NCBI GenBank assembly: GCA_038238915.1
Contig: JBBSFH010000008.1
Coordinates: forward strand, 1 to 64,000
DNA length: 64,000 bases
Direction: 5' to 3'
Source of the DNA: JAVVHE01 sp038238915
Lineage (GTDB): Bacteria; Pseudomonadota; Alphaproteobacteria; Sphingomonadales; Sphingomonadaceae
Part shown: one piece after another, positions 14,519-23,731 of the stretch
Position numbering within the stretch: the first letter of the stretch is position 1
Layout: the number at the start of each line of letters is the position of its first letter
Program-made: the position numbers and the translations under genes
The notes under the pieces: model-generated
The model's database searches: none
What the model was told of the DNA's origin: nothing
What the model saw: the letters and a program-made list of their open reading frames with translations, nothing else

Positions 14519-16956
14519 ATCCCGCCCTCGTTCTCGAGGAAATCGGCGTCGGTTCGCACCGTTCTCGGGCCACCGATGCTGGTATCCGCCTTCACCACAC
14601 GCCTTGGCTCGCTCTCGGGCTTGAACGCTTCCCAGATCACTGCGGGCTTGGGACCATCGGAGGGCCACGCGCCATAGACTCGCCTCCCCGATCGCCGGTC
14701 GATTCGCACCATCCGCACACCCTGAGGAGCCAGGAACGGTGTGCGGGGCGCGTCCGCCAGCGCGATCTTCGCGAAATCCTTGAACACGGGGGCCGCGATT
14801 CGCCCGCCCTGCGCGCCGCCGCCCAGGCTGCGCGGGTGATCGTAGCCGAGGTACACGCCCGCCACGAGATCGGGCGTTCCGCCGACGAACCACACGTTGG
14901 TCGGCCCGGTATTGGTCCCTGTCTTACCGAACAGCGGCCGATCGAGATCATACAGAACGGTCGCGGTGCCGCGCTGGATCACGCCCTCCATGATGTGGAC
15001 CATCTGGTAGGCGCTCTGCGCACCGATTGCCTGGCTCACCTTCGCCGCCGGGCGCGGCATCGCCTCCCCCAGCCAGTCCTCGGCGCGGCAGCCATCGCAT
15101 GGGCGCGGATCGGCACGGTAGATGACCTTGCCGTGCCGGTCCTGCACCTCGTCGACCAGGATAGGCGCGCGCCGCTGGCCGTTCGCCGCCAGCATCGCAT
15201 ACGCATTCACCAGCCGCAGCACGGTGGTGTCGCCCGCTCCCAGCGCGACCGCGAGCACGGGCTGGTAGCTGCCCACGCCCAGCGCCTTCGCGTTCGCGAT
15301 CACCTTCGCCATGCCGATCTGGCTTGCCACGCGCACGGTCATCAGGTTGCGCGATTGCTCCACCCCCCAGCGCATCGTCTGCGGGCCTGCATAGCCGCCA
15401 CTGAAATTGCGGAAGCATTTCTGCCCGAGCTGGCGCGTCTGGAAGACGCAGAATGGTGCGTCGTTGACGATCGAGGCGGGCGTCATGCCATTTTCGAGCG
15501 CGGCCGAATACACCACCGGCTTGAACGCCGAGCCGGGTTGACGCAGCGCCTGCGTCGCACGGTTGAACTGCTGGCGGCGCGCGTCGAACCCCCCCACCAT
15601 CGCGAGGATGCGGCCCGTGTGCGGATCCTCGACCACCATGCCGCCCGAAACCAGCGGGAGCTGCCGCAGCGACCACTCATCGCCTGCAACCTTCTTCACC
15701 GGGATCACGTCACCCTCGCGCAACTTGTTGTATGCCGAACCGCCGCCGCGCTGATCGTGCATGTCCGCGTTCGAGGCCGAGAGCCGCCCGTCCGACCCGT
15801 CCTCGAACCCGAGCTTGAGCGATCCACCGCCACGTTCAAGCACAACGGCGGCACGCCAGTCCGCATAGCCGACCGGGAGGTTGACGCGCTGCAGACGATC
15901 CTCCCAGCCATCGCCGAGCGCGATCTTGTCGGTCGCCCCGCGCCAGCCATGCGGCCGGTCGAAGCGCACCAGGCCGTCACGGAGCGCCTGCTCTGCCGCC
16001 GCCTGGACCCCGGGATCGATCGTGGTGCGCACCCACAGCCCCCCGCCATAGACGCTGTGCGGCCCGGCCTCGGGCGTCTCACCATATTGCGCGAGCAGCC
16101 AGCGCCGGACTTCCTCGGCGAAGTAATCGCCCGATCGGCTGACCACCTCCACGCGCTGCTCGATGGTGCCGAGTGGCGCCGCGCTGGCGACATCTTCCTC
16201 GGCGCGGCCGACATAGCCGTTCTCCGCCATGCGCTGGAGCACATAATCGCGCCGCGCGACCGCACGATTGGCGAAGCGTTCGGGCGAATAATTGGCTGGT
16301 GCCTTGGGTAGAACCGCCAAGTAGGCCATTTCTGCGAGACTGAGCGCATCGATCGATTTGCCGAAATAGGCCTGCGCGGCCGCTTCCACCCCATAGGCAT
16401 TACGGCCGAGGAAAATCTGGTTGAGATAGAGTTCCAGAATTTCCTGCTTGGTGAACGTCTGCTCGATGCGCCGCGCGAGGATCGCCTCGCGCACCTTGCG
16501 GCCGATCGAGACTTCGTTGCCCACGATCAGGTTCTTGGCGAGCTGCTGCGTGATCGTGGACGCGCCCACCGGCCGCTTGCCGCTGCCGTAGTTCTGAGCG
16601 TTGGTTGCGACCGCGCGCACGATGCCCGCGAAGTCCACGCCGCCATGGCTGAAGAAATCCTTGTCTTCCGCCGAGATGAACGCCTGCACGAGCCGCGGCG
16701 GGATTTCGGCATAGGGACGGAAGATGCGCCGCTCGCGCGCGAAAGTGCGCCACGGAGCGCCACTGTTGTCGCGCAAATGGGTGGGGAGCGGCGGTTCATA
16801 ATGGTTGAGCGCGTCCGCCGACGGAAGATCGCGCGAGAACCAGGAATATCCGCCAACCGCGACCAAAAGCCCGATCATCGCGAGGCCGCCGAACCAGAGG
16901 GCGATGCGTGAGAGCCAGCGCGGGCGGCGGCGCGGCGGGGCTTCGATGTCGGTCAC
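14512..16956 (-). CDS. mrcA: Penicillin-binding protein 1A (bifunctional transglycosylase/transpeptidase)
   Basis: 814 residues. Builds peptidoglycan glycan strands and cross-links them at the inner membrane. One N-terminal transmembrane segment (IALWFGGLAMIGLLVAVGG) is followed by a GT51 domain with SAEDKDFFSHGGVDF, GASTITQQLAKNL and IEQTFTKQEILELYLNQIF. An OB-like insert comes next. The transpeptidase domain has the SxxK motif in PGSAFKP, SRN as the second motif and KTGTN as the third. All key residues are present. Nine bases after the amidase stop, so these cell-wall genes likely form one operon, facing away from rne. Confidence 0.95.
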   Translation of the reverse strand: MTDIEAPPRRRPRWLSRIALWFGGLAMIGLLVAVGGYSWFSRDLPSADALNHYEPPLPTHLRDNSGAPWRTFARERRIFRPYAEIPPRLVQAFISAEDKDFFSHGGVDFAGIVRAVATNAQNYGSGKRPVGASTITQQLAKNLIVGNEVSIGRKVREAILARRIEQTFTKQEILELYLNQIFLGRNAYGVEAAAQAYFGKSIDALSLAEMAYLAVLPKAPANYSPERFANRAVARRDYVLQRMAENGYVGRAEEDVASAAPLGTIEQRVEVVSRSGDYFAEEVRRWLLAQYGETPEAGPHSVYGGGLWVRTTIDPGVQAAAEQALRDGLVRFDRPHGWRGATDKIALGDGWEDRLQRVNLPVGYADWRAAVVLERGGGSLKLGFEDGSDGRLSASNADMHDQRGGGSAYNKLREGDVIPVKKVAGDEWSLRQLPLVSGGMVVEDPHTGRILAMVGGFDARRQQFNRATQALRQPGSAFKPVVYSAALENGMTPASIVNDAPFCVFQTRQLGQKCFRNFSGGYAGPQTMRWGVEQSRNLMTVRVASQIGMAKVIANAKALGVGSYQPVLAVALGAGDTTVLRLVNAYAMLAANGQRRAPILVDEVQDRHGKVIYRADPRPCDGCRAEDWLGEAMPRPAAKVSQAIGAQSAYQMVHIMEGVIQRGTATVLYDLDRPLFGKTGTNTGPTNVWFVGGTPDLVAGVYLGYDHPRSLGGGAQGGRIAAPVFKDFAKIALADAPRTPFLAPQGVRMVRIDRRSGRRVYGAWPSDGPKPAVIWEAFKPESEPRRVVKADTSIGGPRTVRTDADFLENEGGIY

Positions 16957-16965
16957 GCCACCCGG

Positions 16966-18213
16966 CTACCGCGTGCCGCCCATCCTCTCAACCCCGCCCG
17001 CGACGGTCGCGGCGACACGCGGGTTGAAATAGCTTTCAAGTGCCGCGCGCACGCCGACCGCAATCGCGCGCTGGCCGTCGGCGGAGAACAGGAATCGCGC
17101 GTCGTCATCGTTGGTCACATAGCCGGTTTCGAGCAGCGCGGCAGGCATATCGGCGGTCTTGAGCACGCGGAAACCGGCGAAGCGGTGGTAGTTGCCGGTG
17201 AACATCACTTCAGGCGGCATCGCGTGTTCGAGCGTTTCGGCGAACTTCGCCGAGCCGTTCATCGCACCGCGCCGTGTGAGATCATAAAGGATGGTCGCAA
17301 CCTCGGGCTCCTCGTGGCCAAGATCGACCGAGGCGGCGAGGTCCGCTTTATTCTCGCGCGCCGCCGCGCGCGCGGCCATGCGGTCCGAGGCGACGTCGGA
17401 AAGCGTATAGACGGTCGCGCCGCGCGCGGTGGGGTTGGGCGCGCTATCGCAGTGGATCGAGAGGAAAAGGCTGGCGCCCGCGCGCCTGGCGATGGCGATG
17501 CGCTCGCCCAGTTCGATGAAGCGATCGTCCGCGCGGGTGAGCTGGACGCGAAAACGGCCCGAACGCTCGAGTTCGCGGCGCACTGCGTGAGCGATGGCAA
17601 GCGTGGCGTCCTTTTCGAACCGGCCTTCGTACACGCTGATCGCGCCGGCATCATGGCCGCCGTGGCCAGGATCGAGCACGATCAATGGGCGGGCGGCAGC
17701 GGCACGCATGGGCAATGCCGTGGGCGATGGCGGAATTTCCGCATCGAGCGCAGCCAGTACGTCCGCATTGGCCTGCGCGGTCGAAACCGGAGCGGGCTGC
17801 GGCGTCGCAGGCACGGCGGAGAAGCGACCCATGCGCGGCAGGCGGGCAAAATCATGTTCGGTTGTGGGCACCAGCCGGACAATCATCGCGCCACCATCGG
17901 GGTCCGGATCGGCACGTTCGATGCGCGCGGGGTGCGCGAGTTCGATCACGACGCGCGCGGTGCCATGATCGAACTGCGCGAGCCGGACGCGACGGACCGC
18001 GCCCTTGCCGTCCATGATCGTGGATTCGGCGCGCCCGCCCGGCAGATCGATCACCAACCGCTCCGGACCGGCCAGAGCGAACCAGTTCGGTCCAGTGATC
18101 GTGCCGCCGAGTTCGATACGCAGCGTAAGCGCATCCGATGCCGCGTTTGCGTCCGCTGGCAGCGCAAGGGCGAGCATCGTCAGCGCGTATGCCACTGCCC
18201 CTGCAATCCGCAT
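16966..18213 (-). CDS. N-acetylmuramoyl-L-alanine amidase (AmiC-type)
   Basis: 415 residues, exported by an N-terminal signal peptide (MRIAGAVAYALTMLALALPA). An AMIN domain (about residues 30-130; LVIDLPGGRAES) targets it to the septal wall. A C-terminal Amidase_3 zinc domain has VLDPGHGGHDAG (first His), the glutamate in VYEGRFEKD, LSIHCDS and ALLETGYVTND. It removes stem peptides from muramic acid during cell separation. The ATG at 18213 gives the signal peptide; the longer frame to 18384 does not look coding. It is the first gene of the mrcA operon and divergent from rne. Confidence 0.92.
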   Translation of the reverse strand: MRIAGAVAYALTMLALALPADANAASDALTLRIELGGTITGPNWFALAGPERLVIDLPGGRAESTIMDGKGAVRRVRLAQFDHGTARVVIELAHPARIERADPDPDGGAMIVRLVPTTEHDFARLPRMGRFSAVPATPQPAPVSTAQANADVLAALDAEIPPSPTALPMRAAAARPLIVLDPGHGGHDAGAISVYEGRFEKDATLAIAHAVRRELERSGRFRVQLTRADDRFIELGERIAIARRAGASLFLSIHCDSAPNPTARGATVYTLSDVASDRMAARAAARENKADLAASVDLGHEEPEVATILYDLTRRGAMNGSAKFAETLEHAMPPEVMFTGNYHRFAGFRVLKTADMPAALLETGYVTNDDDARFLFSADGQRAIAVGVRAALESYFNPRVAATVAGGVERMGGTR

Positions 18214-18677
18214 CGTTGCTGCCTCGTAGCGCGTCCGTCGACCGTTCTGTAGGCGACTCGCGTGAATCCGCCAAGAGTCGCGTTTCATGTCCGGCATCGA
18301 ACCGTGTTGCCAAAGCCACGCCGCCCCGCTATCCCGCAGGAAGCCCGGAACAGGCGCTTGCGTGGGAGACCGCGCCGCCTCCATGTTTCAGGTTGCCGAC
18401 CCGGCACGCCGCGCAGCAAAGCCGCTTTCACAAACGGACCCGCTCGGCGGGGACGGTGCGGCTGCAGACGCCCGCGGCTTTTGGCAGGCCGCGATCATTC
18501 AAGGTTCGGCCGAGTTGGTTTCAGCGCCCCTTTTTGCATCGATGCAGCGCACTGCGCGCCGCGATGCCGCGCTTGGGCTTTCGGCCAGCACGTTTCCAAC
18601 CCCATCCACGGGCCGCATGGCCCCCGGACCATGCGCGCGTCGCCCCACCGGGGCTGCAGCGCGCCGGAGCAACATTC
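18214..18677. other. Divergent intergenic region between amidase and rne
   Basis: 464 bp without a gene. It must hold the promoters of amiC-mrcA (minus) and rne (plus), but I find no clear -35/-10 pair. Several GC hairpins can be drawn. A long rne leader is plausible because RNase E controls its own mRNA through its 5' UTR in other bacteria; whether that happens here cannot be read from sequence. Confidence 0.5.
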
Positions 18678-21326
18678 ATGACCACCCGCATGCTGATCGA
18701 CGCGCGTCATCCCGAGGAGACTCGTGTCGCAGTCGTTAATGGCTCGCGTATCGAAGAGTTCGATTTCGAGGCCGCCGAAAAGAAACAGATCAAGGGCAAT
18801 ATCTATCTTGCCAAGGTAACGCGCGTTGAGCCGTCGCTGCAGGCAGCGTTCATCGAATACGGCGGCAACCGGCACGGCTTTCTGGCGTTCAGCGAAATCC
18901 ACCCCGACTACTACCAGATCCCGCGCGAAGACCGCGAACGACTGCTGCGCGAGGAGCAGGCGATCGAGGCCGAGGAGTTGGAAGCCGTCCAGCACGACGA
19001 GGCCGAGGGACATTTCGAAGAGGTCGACAACGGGACCGACGATGAGGCCGACGAGCATCAGGACGAGACAGAGACTGTCGCCGCGCCCGAAGCCGATCAC
19101 CACCACGACGATCACCACACCGATCGTCTGCGCGAACGCCGCATGGCGCTGCGCCGTCGCTACAAGATCCAGGACGTCATCAAGCGCAGGCAGGTGCTGC
19201 TGATCCAGGTCGTCAAGGAGGAGCGTGGCAATAAAGGCGCGGCGCTTACCACTTATCTGTCGCTCGCGGGCCGATATTGCGTGCTCATGCCCAACACCAG
19301 CCACGGCGGCGGCATCAGTCGCAAGATCAACAGCCTGTCCGATCGCCGCCGCCTGAAATCGATCGTCGACGAACTGGCGCTTCCCGAGGGCATGGCGTGC
19401 ATCGTCCGGACGGCGGGTCTGAGCCGCAGCAAGACCGAAATCCGGCGCGACTTCGATTACTTGACGCGACTTTGGGACGATATCCGCGAACTGACGCTGG
19501 GCTCGACCGCGCCCGCGCTGATCCATGAGGATTCGGACCTGATCAAGCGCAGCGTGCGCGACGTCTATAGCCGCGATATCGAGGAAATCCTCGTGGAAGG
19601 CGAGCGTGGCTACCGTCAGGCGCGCGAGTTCATGAAGCTGCTGATGCCAACGCACGCGCGGCGCGTGAAGCAATATGTCGATCCGATCCCACTGTTCCAG
19701 CGCGGGCAGGTGGAATCACAGTTGAACGCGATGTTCAACCCGGTCGTGCAACTGAAGTCGGGCGGTTACATCGTCATCAACCAGACCGAGGCACTGGTTG
19801 CGATCGACATCAACTCGGGCCGTAGTACCCGCGAGCACAATATCGAGGAAACTGCCTACAAGACTAATTGCGAAGCCGCAGACGAGATCGCACGGCAACT
19901 GCGCCTGCGTGATCTGGCCGGGCTGGTGGTGATCGATTTCATCGACATGGAAAACAACGGCAACGTCCGGCGGGTAGAGCGCACGATGAAGGATGCGCTG
20001 GCGAACGATCGCGCGCGCATCCAGATCGGGCGGATCAGCAGCTTCGGCCTGATGGAGCTCAGCCGCCAGCGACTGCGGACCGGCGTGCTCGAAGCCAGCA
20101 CGCATGTGTGCCCGATGTGCGAGGGTGCGGGCGTGGTCCGCTCGGTGCCGTCCGCCGCGCTCGCCGCGATCCGGGGTATCGAGGAGGAAGCGGTACGTGG
20201 GCGCGCCTCGGTGATCACGTTGCGCGCGGCACGCGATGTCGCAGTCTATATTCTCAACCGCAAGCGCGCGGACATCGTCGAGATCGAGGACCGTTACGGC
20301 GTGCGCATCGAGGTAGTGCCCGACGATCTTCTGATCGTGCCGCACTTCGGGATCGAGACCAGCGGCCCTGCCCCCGACCGCGCAGGTGCGCCCGCACTGA
20401 CCGCGCCGCCGATCATCCTCGAGGAAGATGACGACGATCTCCCGGAGGAAGACGAGGACGAGGTCTTCGAGGACGCAGAGGAAGACGCCGAACCCGTCCG
20501 GCGCGCCGATGGCCAGCGCGGACGCGGTCGTGGCGGACGTGCAGAACCGCGCGCACCCGAGCCCCAGGCCGAGGCGCGTGCGCCCGCTGGACGCAAGCGC
20601 CGCCGCCGGGGTGGTCGTGGTCGCGCTGCGGGCGACGTTGAGGTCGCGCCGGTGTCCAGCGAGACACCCGACGGCATCGACTATGCCGCGCCCGATTGGG
20701 AAGAGGGCACCGATGCCCCGGCTACGGCAGAGGCGGAGGGCCAGGGCCGCAAGCGTCGCAGACGCGGGCGGCGCGGCGGCAAGAACCGCGATCTGGCGCA
20801 GCAGGATGCCGTGCGCGCGATCGAGATCGATGACGCGAGCGACGACAGCGTCCTCTTCGTGGAGCCGCTGGCTGCGCAGGAGATCGTGGTCGCCACCGTC
20901 GCCGAGGCCGAAGCCGCCGCGATCGACCTGCCCGCGGGAGATGCGCCAAAGCGCAAGCGGCGCGCGGCGAAGCCCAAGGCGGATGCGGCGGCTGCCGATA
21001 GCGCGGCCGAACCCTTTGTCGCGGCGGTAGCCCCGATCGCTCCCGCGGAACCCAAGCCGAAACGCGGGCGCAAGCCCAAGGCCGAGGAGCCCAAGGCCGA
21101 ACCTGAAGCGGCGCCGGTCGATGTGATTGCGGAGACTGCGGCCAAGCCCCAACGCGGCCGGCGCAAGGCTGTGGCGAACGAGGGCCAGCCGGAAACGCCT
21201 GGCGAAGTGATGGTGACCAAGGCAGGCTCCGCACCCACCGAAGCGGAGCCCGCACCGGTCGCTGGCGATGACCCCCTGCAGTCCGATAACGGTCGCAAAG
21301 GCTGGTGGCAGCGCACGTTCGGCTGA
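18678..21326 (+). CDS. rne: Ribonuclease E
   Basis: 882 residues. Endoribonuclease that starts most mRNA decay and processes rRNA and tRNA, and scaffolds the degradosome. An S1 RNA-binding domain near the start carries an acidic/His-rich insert (about residues 104-152, with DHHHDDHH), common in alphaproteobacteria. Catalytic core: VAIDINSGRST and VVIDFIDMENNGN carry the magnesium-binding aspartates. The zinc-link CPMC is near residue 478. The last 330 residues are a disordered, charged scaffold with blocks such as GRKRRRRGRRGGKNR and KPKRGRKPKAEEPKAEPE, ending in KGWWQRTFG. The ATG at 18678 follows GGAG and gives MTTRMLIDARHPEE. Confidence 0.96.
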   Translation: MTTRMLIDARHPEETRVAVVNGSRIEEFDFEAAEKKQIKGNIYLAKVTRVEPSLQAAFIEYGGNRHGFLAFSEIHPDYYQIPREDRERLLREEQAIEAEELEAVQHDEAEGHFEEVDNGTDDEADEHQDETETVAAPEADHHHDDHHTDRLRERRMALRRRYKIQDVIKRRQVLLIQVVKEERGNKGAALTTYLSLAGRYCVLMPNTSHGGGISRKINSLSDRRRLKSIVDELALPEGMACIVRTAGLSRSKTEIRRDFDYLTRLWDDIRELTLGSTAPALIHEDSDLIKRSVRDVYSRDIEEILVEGERGYRQAREFMKLLMPTHARRVKQYVDPIPLFQRGQVESQLNAMFNPVVQLKSGGYIVINQTEALVAIDINSGRSTREHNIEETAYKTNCEAADEIARQLRLRDLAGLVVIDFIDMENNGNVRRVERTMKDALANDRARIQIGRISSFGLMELSRQRLRTGVLEASTHVCPMCEGAGVVRSVPSAALAAIRGIEEEAVRGRASVITLRAARDVAVYILNRKRADIVEIEDRYGVRIEVVPDDLLIVPHFGIETSGPAPDRAGAPALTAPPIILEEDDDDLPEEDEDEVFEDAEEDAEPVRRADGQRGRGRGGRAEPRAPEPQAEARAPAGRKRRRRGGRGRAAGDVEVAPVSSETPDGIDYAAPDWEEGTDAPATAEAEGQGRKRRRRGRRGGKNRDLAQQDAVRAIEIDDASDDSVLFVEPLAAQEIVVATVAEAEAAAIDLPAGDAPKRKRRAAKPKADAAAADSAAEPFVAAVAPIAPAEPKPKRGRKPKAEEPKAEPEAAPVDVIAETAAKPQRGRRKAVANEGQPETPGEVMVTKAGSAPTEAEPAPVAGDDPLQSDNGRKGWWQRTFG

Positions 21327-21433
21327 ACCTCGCGGCGCGCTCGCATGTCCCGCTCCCGCCTGTGGGGCAGGGCATGCGAGCCGACACCGAACGGGGTAAC
21401 GACGCCGCCTTCACCCCGCATTCACCGCCCTCC

Positions 21434-22810
21434 ATGCACCCGCACACCATGCCGATCCGCCGGGCCAAGCTCCGCCTCGCGCTCACCGCGCTCGTTGTCG
21501 TCACGCTCGCGGCGCAGCCCGCGATGGCGCAATCGGTGCTACGCGATGCCGAAACCGAGGCTTTCTTCCGCGAGCTTTCGGGGCCGCTGGCTACCGCCGC
21601 CAAGCTCGACACCAAATCTGTCCAGGTGCTGCTGATCGGGGATCCGTCGATCAACGCGTTCGCCGCCGAGGGCCAGAATGTGTTCGTCAACTCGGGTACG
21701 ATCGTCGCGGCGGACAATGCCAACCAGCTTCAGGGTGTGATCGCGCACGAATTCGGCCACATTGCCAATGGTGATTCGATCAACAGCGAGGCGGCGGCGA
21801 GCGCGGCGGGAAAAATCTCGATCCTCTCGCTCCTGCTCGGCGTGGCGGCGATCGCTGCGGGCGCGGGGGCGGCGGGCGCGGGCATATTGGGCGCGGGCCA
21901 ACAGGCGGCGCAGGGGAAATATCTGGCATTCAGCCGCGACCAGGAAGCCAAGGCGGACAATTCGGGCGCTGCGTACATGCGCGCCGCAGGGATTTCGGGA
22001 CGCGGCGAACTGGATTTCTTCAAGAAGCTGCTGAACGAGGAAACCCGCCTCGCGATCCCGCAGGACGATCCCTTCGTTCGCTCCCATCCACTGACCGAGG
22101 ACCGCATCGAGGCGATGCAATCGGTGTTCGAAGCGTCGCCTGCATGGAATGCCAAGACCGATCCGGCGTTCGAGGCGCGCTTCCAGCGGATCAGGGCCAA
22201 GCTGGTGGGCTTCATCGAAGAACCGGGGCGCACTTTCCAAGTCTATCCGCCCACCGACACCTCGGTCCCGGCGCGTTACGCGCGGGTTTACGCCTATCAC
22301 AAGCAGGCTTTCACCGATAAGGCGGTCGCAGAGGTGGATGCTTTGCTCCAGACCGCGCCGCAGGATCCCTATTTCAACGAGATCAAGGGGCAGGTGCTGC
22401 TCGAATCGGGCCGTCCCGCAGACGCGATCCCGCCGCTCCGGCTGGCGTTTGCCGCGTCGCGCAGTCCATTGATCGCTGCGTTGCTCGGCCATGCGCTGAT
22501 CTCGACCGAGAAGCCGGGCGATACCGCGGAAGCCAAGACGATCCTGCGCCAGGCGGTGGCACGCGACAATCAGAATCCGTTCGCCTGGTATGAACTCGGT
22601 GTCGTGTACGAGCGCGCAGGCGATGAACCCCGCGCCAGTCTGGCGATGGCCGAGCAGGCCAATCTCAGCGGCGAGAAACAGCGTGCACTCACCGCCGCAC
22701 GCCACGCGATGCAGGGACTGGAGCCCGGCACGCCCGATTGGCTGCGCGCGCAGGATATCGTGCTGGTGAGCCAGGATAATGGCAAGAAGCGGCGGGGGCG
22801 GCGTTCGTGA
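21434..22810 (+). CDS. M48 family metalloprotease with TPR-like C-terminus (BepA-like)
   Basis: 458 residues, exported (signal peptide MPIRRAKLRLALTALVVVTL then AAQPAMA). A zinc protease domain carries the HExxH motif in VIAHEFGHIANG and a downstream glutamate in SRDQEAKADNSGAAYM. The C-terminal half is helical with repeat character (YARVYAYHKQAFTDKAV onwards) and resembles TPR repeats. BepA-type proteins handle outer-membrane assembly, including LptD quality control. ATGs at 21434 and 21449 are both possible; neither has a strong ribosome site. The stop overlaps the GTG start of the DsbA-like gene by 4 bases, suggesting a shared role in envelope protein folding. Confidence 0.85.
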   Translation: MHPHTMPIRRAKLRLALTALVVVTLAAQPAMAQSVLRDAETEAFFRELSGPLATAAKLDTKSVQVLLIGDPSINAFAAEGQNVFVNSGTIVAADNANQLQGVIAHEFGHIANGDSINSEAAASAAGKISILSLLLGVAAIAAGAGAAGAGILGAGQQAAQGKYLAFSRDQEAKADNSGAAYMRAAGISGRGELDFFKKLLNEETRLAIPQDDPFVRSHPLTEDRIEAMQSVFEASPAWNAKTDPAFEARFQRIRAKLVGFIEEPGRTFQVYPPTDTSVPARYARVYAYHKQAFTDKAVAEVDALLQTAPQDPYFNEIKGQVLLESGRPADAIPPLRLAFAASRSPLIAALLGHALISTEKPGDTAEAKTILRQAVARDNQNPFAWYELGVVYERAGDEPRASLAMAEQANLSGEKQRALTAARHAMQGLEPGTPDWLRAQDIVLVSQDNGKKRRGRRS

Positions 22811-23658
22811 GCCAGATCCTTCCAGCCCGCTTGGTCACCCATGCTGCCCGGCTGTGGGCGGCACGCCCGCGCTGGTGGCCGCTTGCGCCGCTGGCGCTGC
22901 TGCTTGGACTGGTGCTCCTGCTCTCCGCTCGTGCCCCCGACGGCATCGCCGCGCAGAACACGCGCGCAACCGACACGCGCGCGCTTACAACGGCGCAGAA
23001 GGCCGCCGTGGAGGCGACCGTGCGCGAATATATCATGGCGCACCCGGAGATCATTCCCGAGGCGATCAACGCGCTGCAATCACGCTCCGTCACGCAATTG
23101 CTCGCCACCAACCGTGCCGAGATCGAGACACCCTATGCGGGAGCATGGACCGGGGCGAAAGACGGCGACGTCACGCTGGTGGAGTTCTTCGATTACGCCT
23201 GCCCCTATTGCCGCGCTGCCAAGGTGGAACTGGATCGCCTCGTCGCGTCCGATCCAAAGCTGCGCGTGGTCTATCGCGATTTTCCGGTGATTGCGCCGGG
23301 CAGCGAGGAAGCCGCGCTCGCTTCGCTCTCGGCGGCAAACCAGGGCCGTTACGGCGCGTTCCACAACGCCATGTTCACCGATCCGGCGCGCGTCAGCCAC
23401 GAGAAAGTGGTGGCGAACGTGCGCACCGCGCGGCTCGATGAGGTTCGCACCGCGCGCGATCTGGCGGGCAAGGCGGGCGCGGCGGAGATCCGCAAGAATA
23501 TCGAGCTAGGCCGCGCCTTGAGCCTAACTGGCACACCCGCTTTCATCATCGGAGACAAGATCCTGATGGGCGCGCAGAGCCTCGATGATTTGCGCAAGGC
23601 GGTGGCGGTAGTGCGCGCAAATGCCGGGCGCGGCCGACAGGATAATGCTGCGAGCTGA
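22807..23658 (+). CDS. DsbA-family thiol:disulfide oxidoreductase
   Basis: 283 residues. One N-terminal membrane anchor (WPLAPLALLLGLVLLLSA) is followed by a helical linker and a thioredoxin-fold domain with the active site YACPYCRAAK and cis-proline loop LTGTPAFIIGD. Such anchored DsbA-like proteins form or shuffle disulfides in periplasmic proteins. Start is GTG, overlapping the previous stop (GTGA), so it is translated with the M48 protease. Confidence 0.88.
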   Translation: MSQILPARLVTHAARLWAARPRWWPLAPLALLLGLVLLLSARAPDGIAAQNTRATDTRALTTAQKAAVEATVREYIMAHPEIIPEAINALQSRSVTQLLATNRAEIETPYAGAWTGAKDGDVTLVEFFDYACPYCRAAKVELDRLVASDPKLRVVYRDFPVIAPGSEEAALASLSAANQGRYGAFHNAMFTDPARVSHEKVVANVRTARLDEVRTARDLAGKAGAAEIRKNIELGRALSLTGTPAFIIGDKILMGAQSLDDLRKAVAVVRANAGRGRQDNAAS

Positions 23659-23731
23659 TCGGTCCGCTGGCCGACATCGCAGCCGGGACAAATCGGCTTG
23701 ACGAAATGCTGTGGTGGACCGACGCATCCGC

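Noticed and set aside
14242..16311. 689-codon plus-strand open frame
   Set aside because: It is antisense to mrcA; its Arg/His-rich composition is typical of shadow frames in GC-rich DNA.
19716..21152. 478-codon minus-strand frame opposite rne
   Set aside because: Shadow frame; the plus strand encodes RNase E with all motifs intact.
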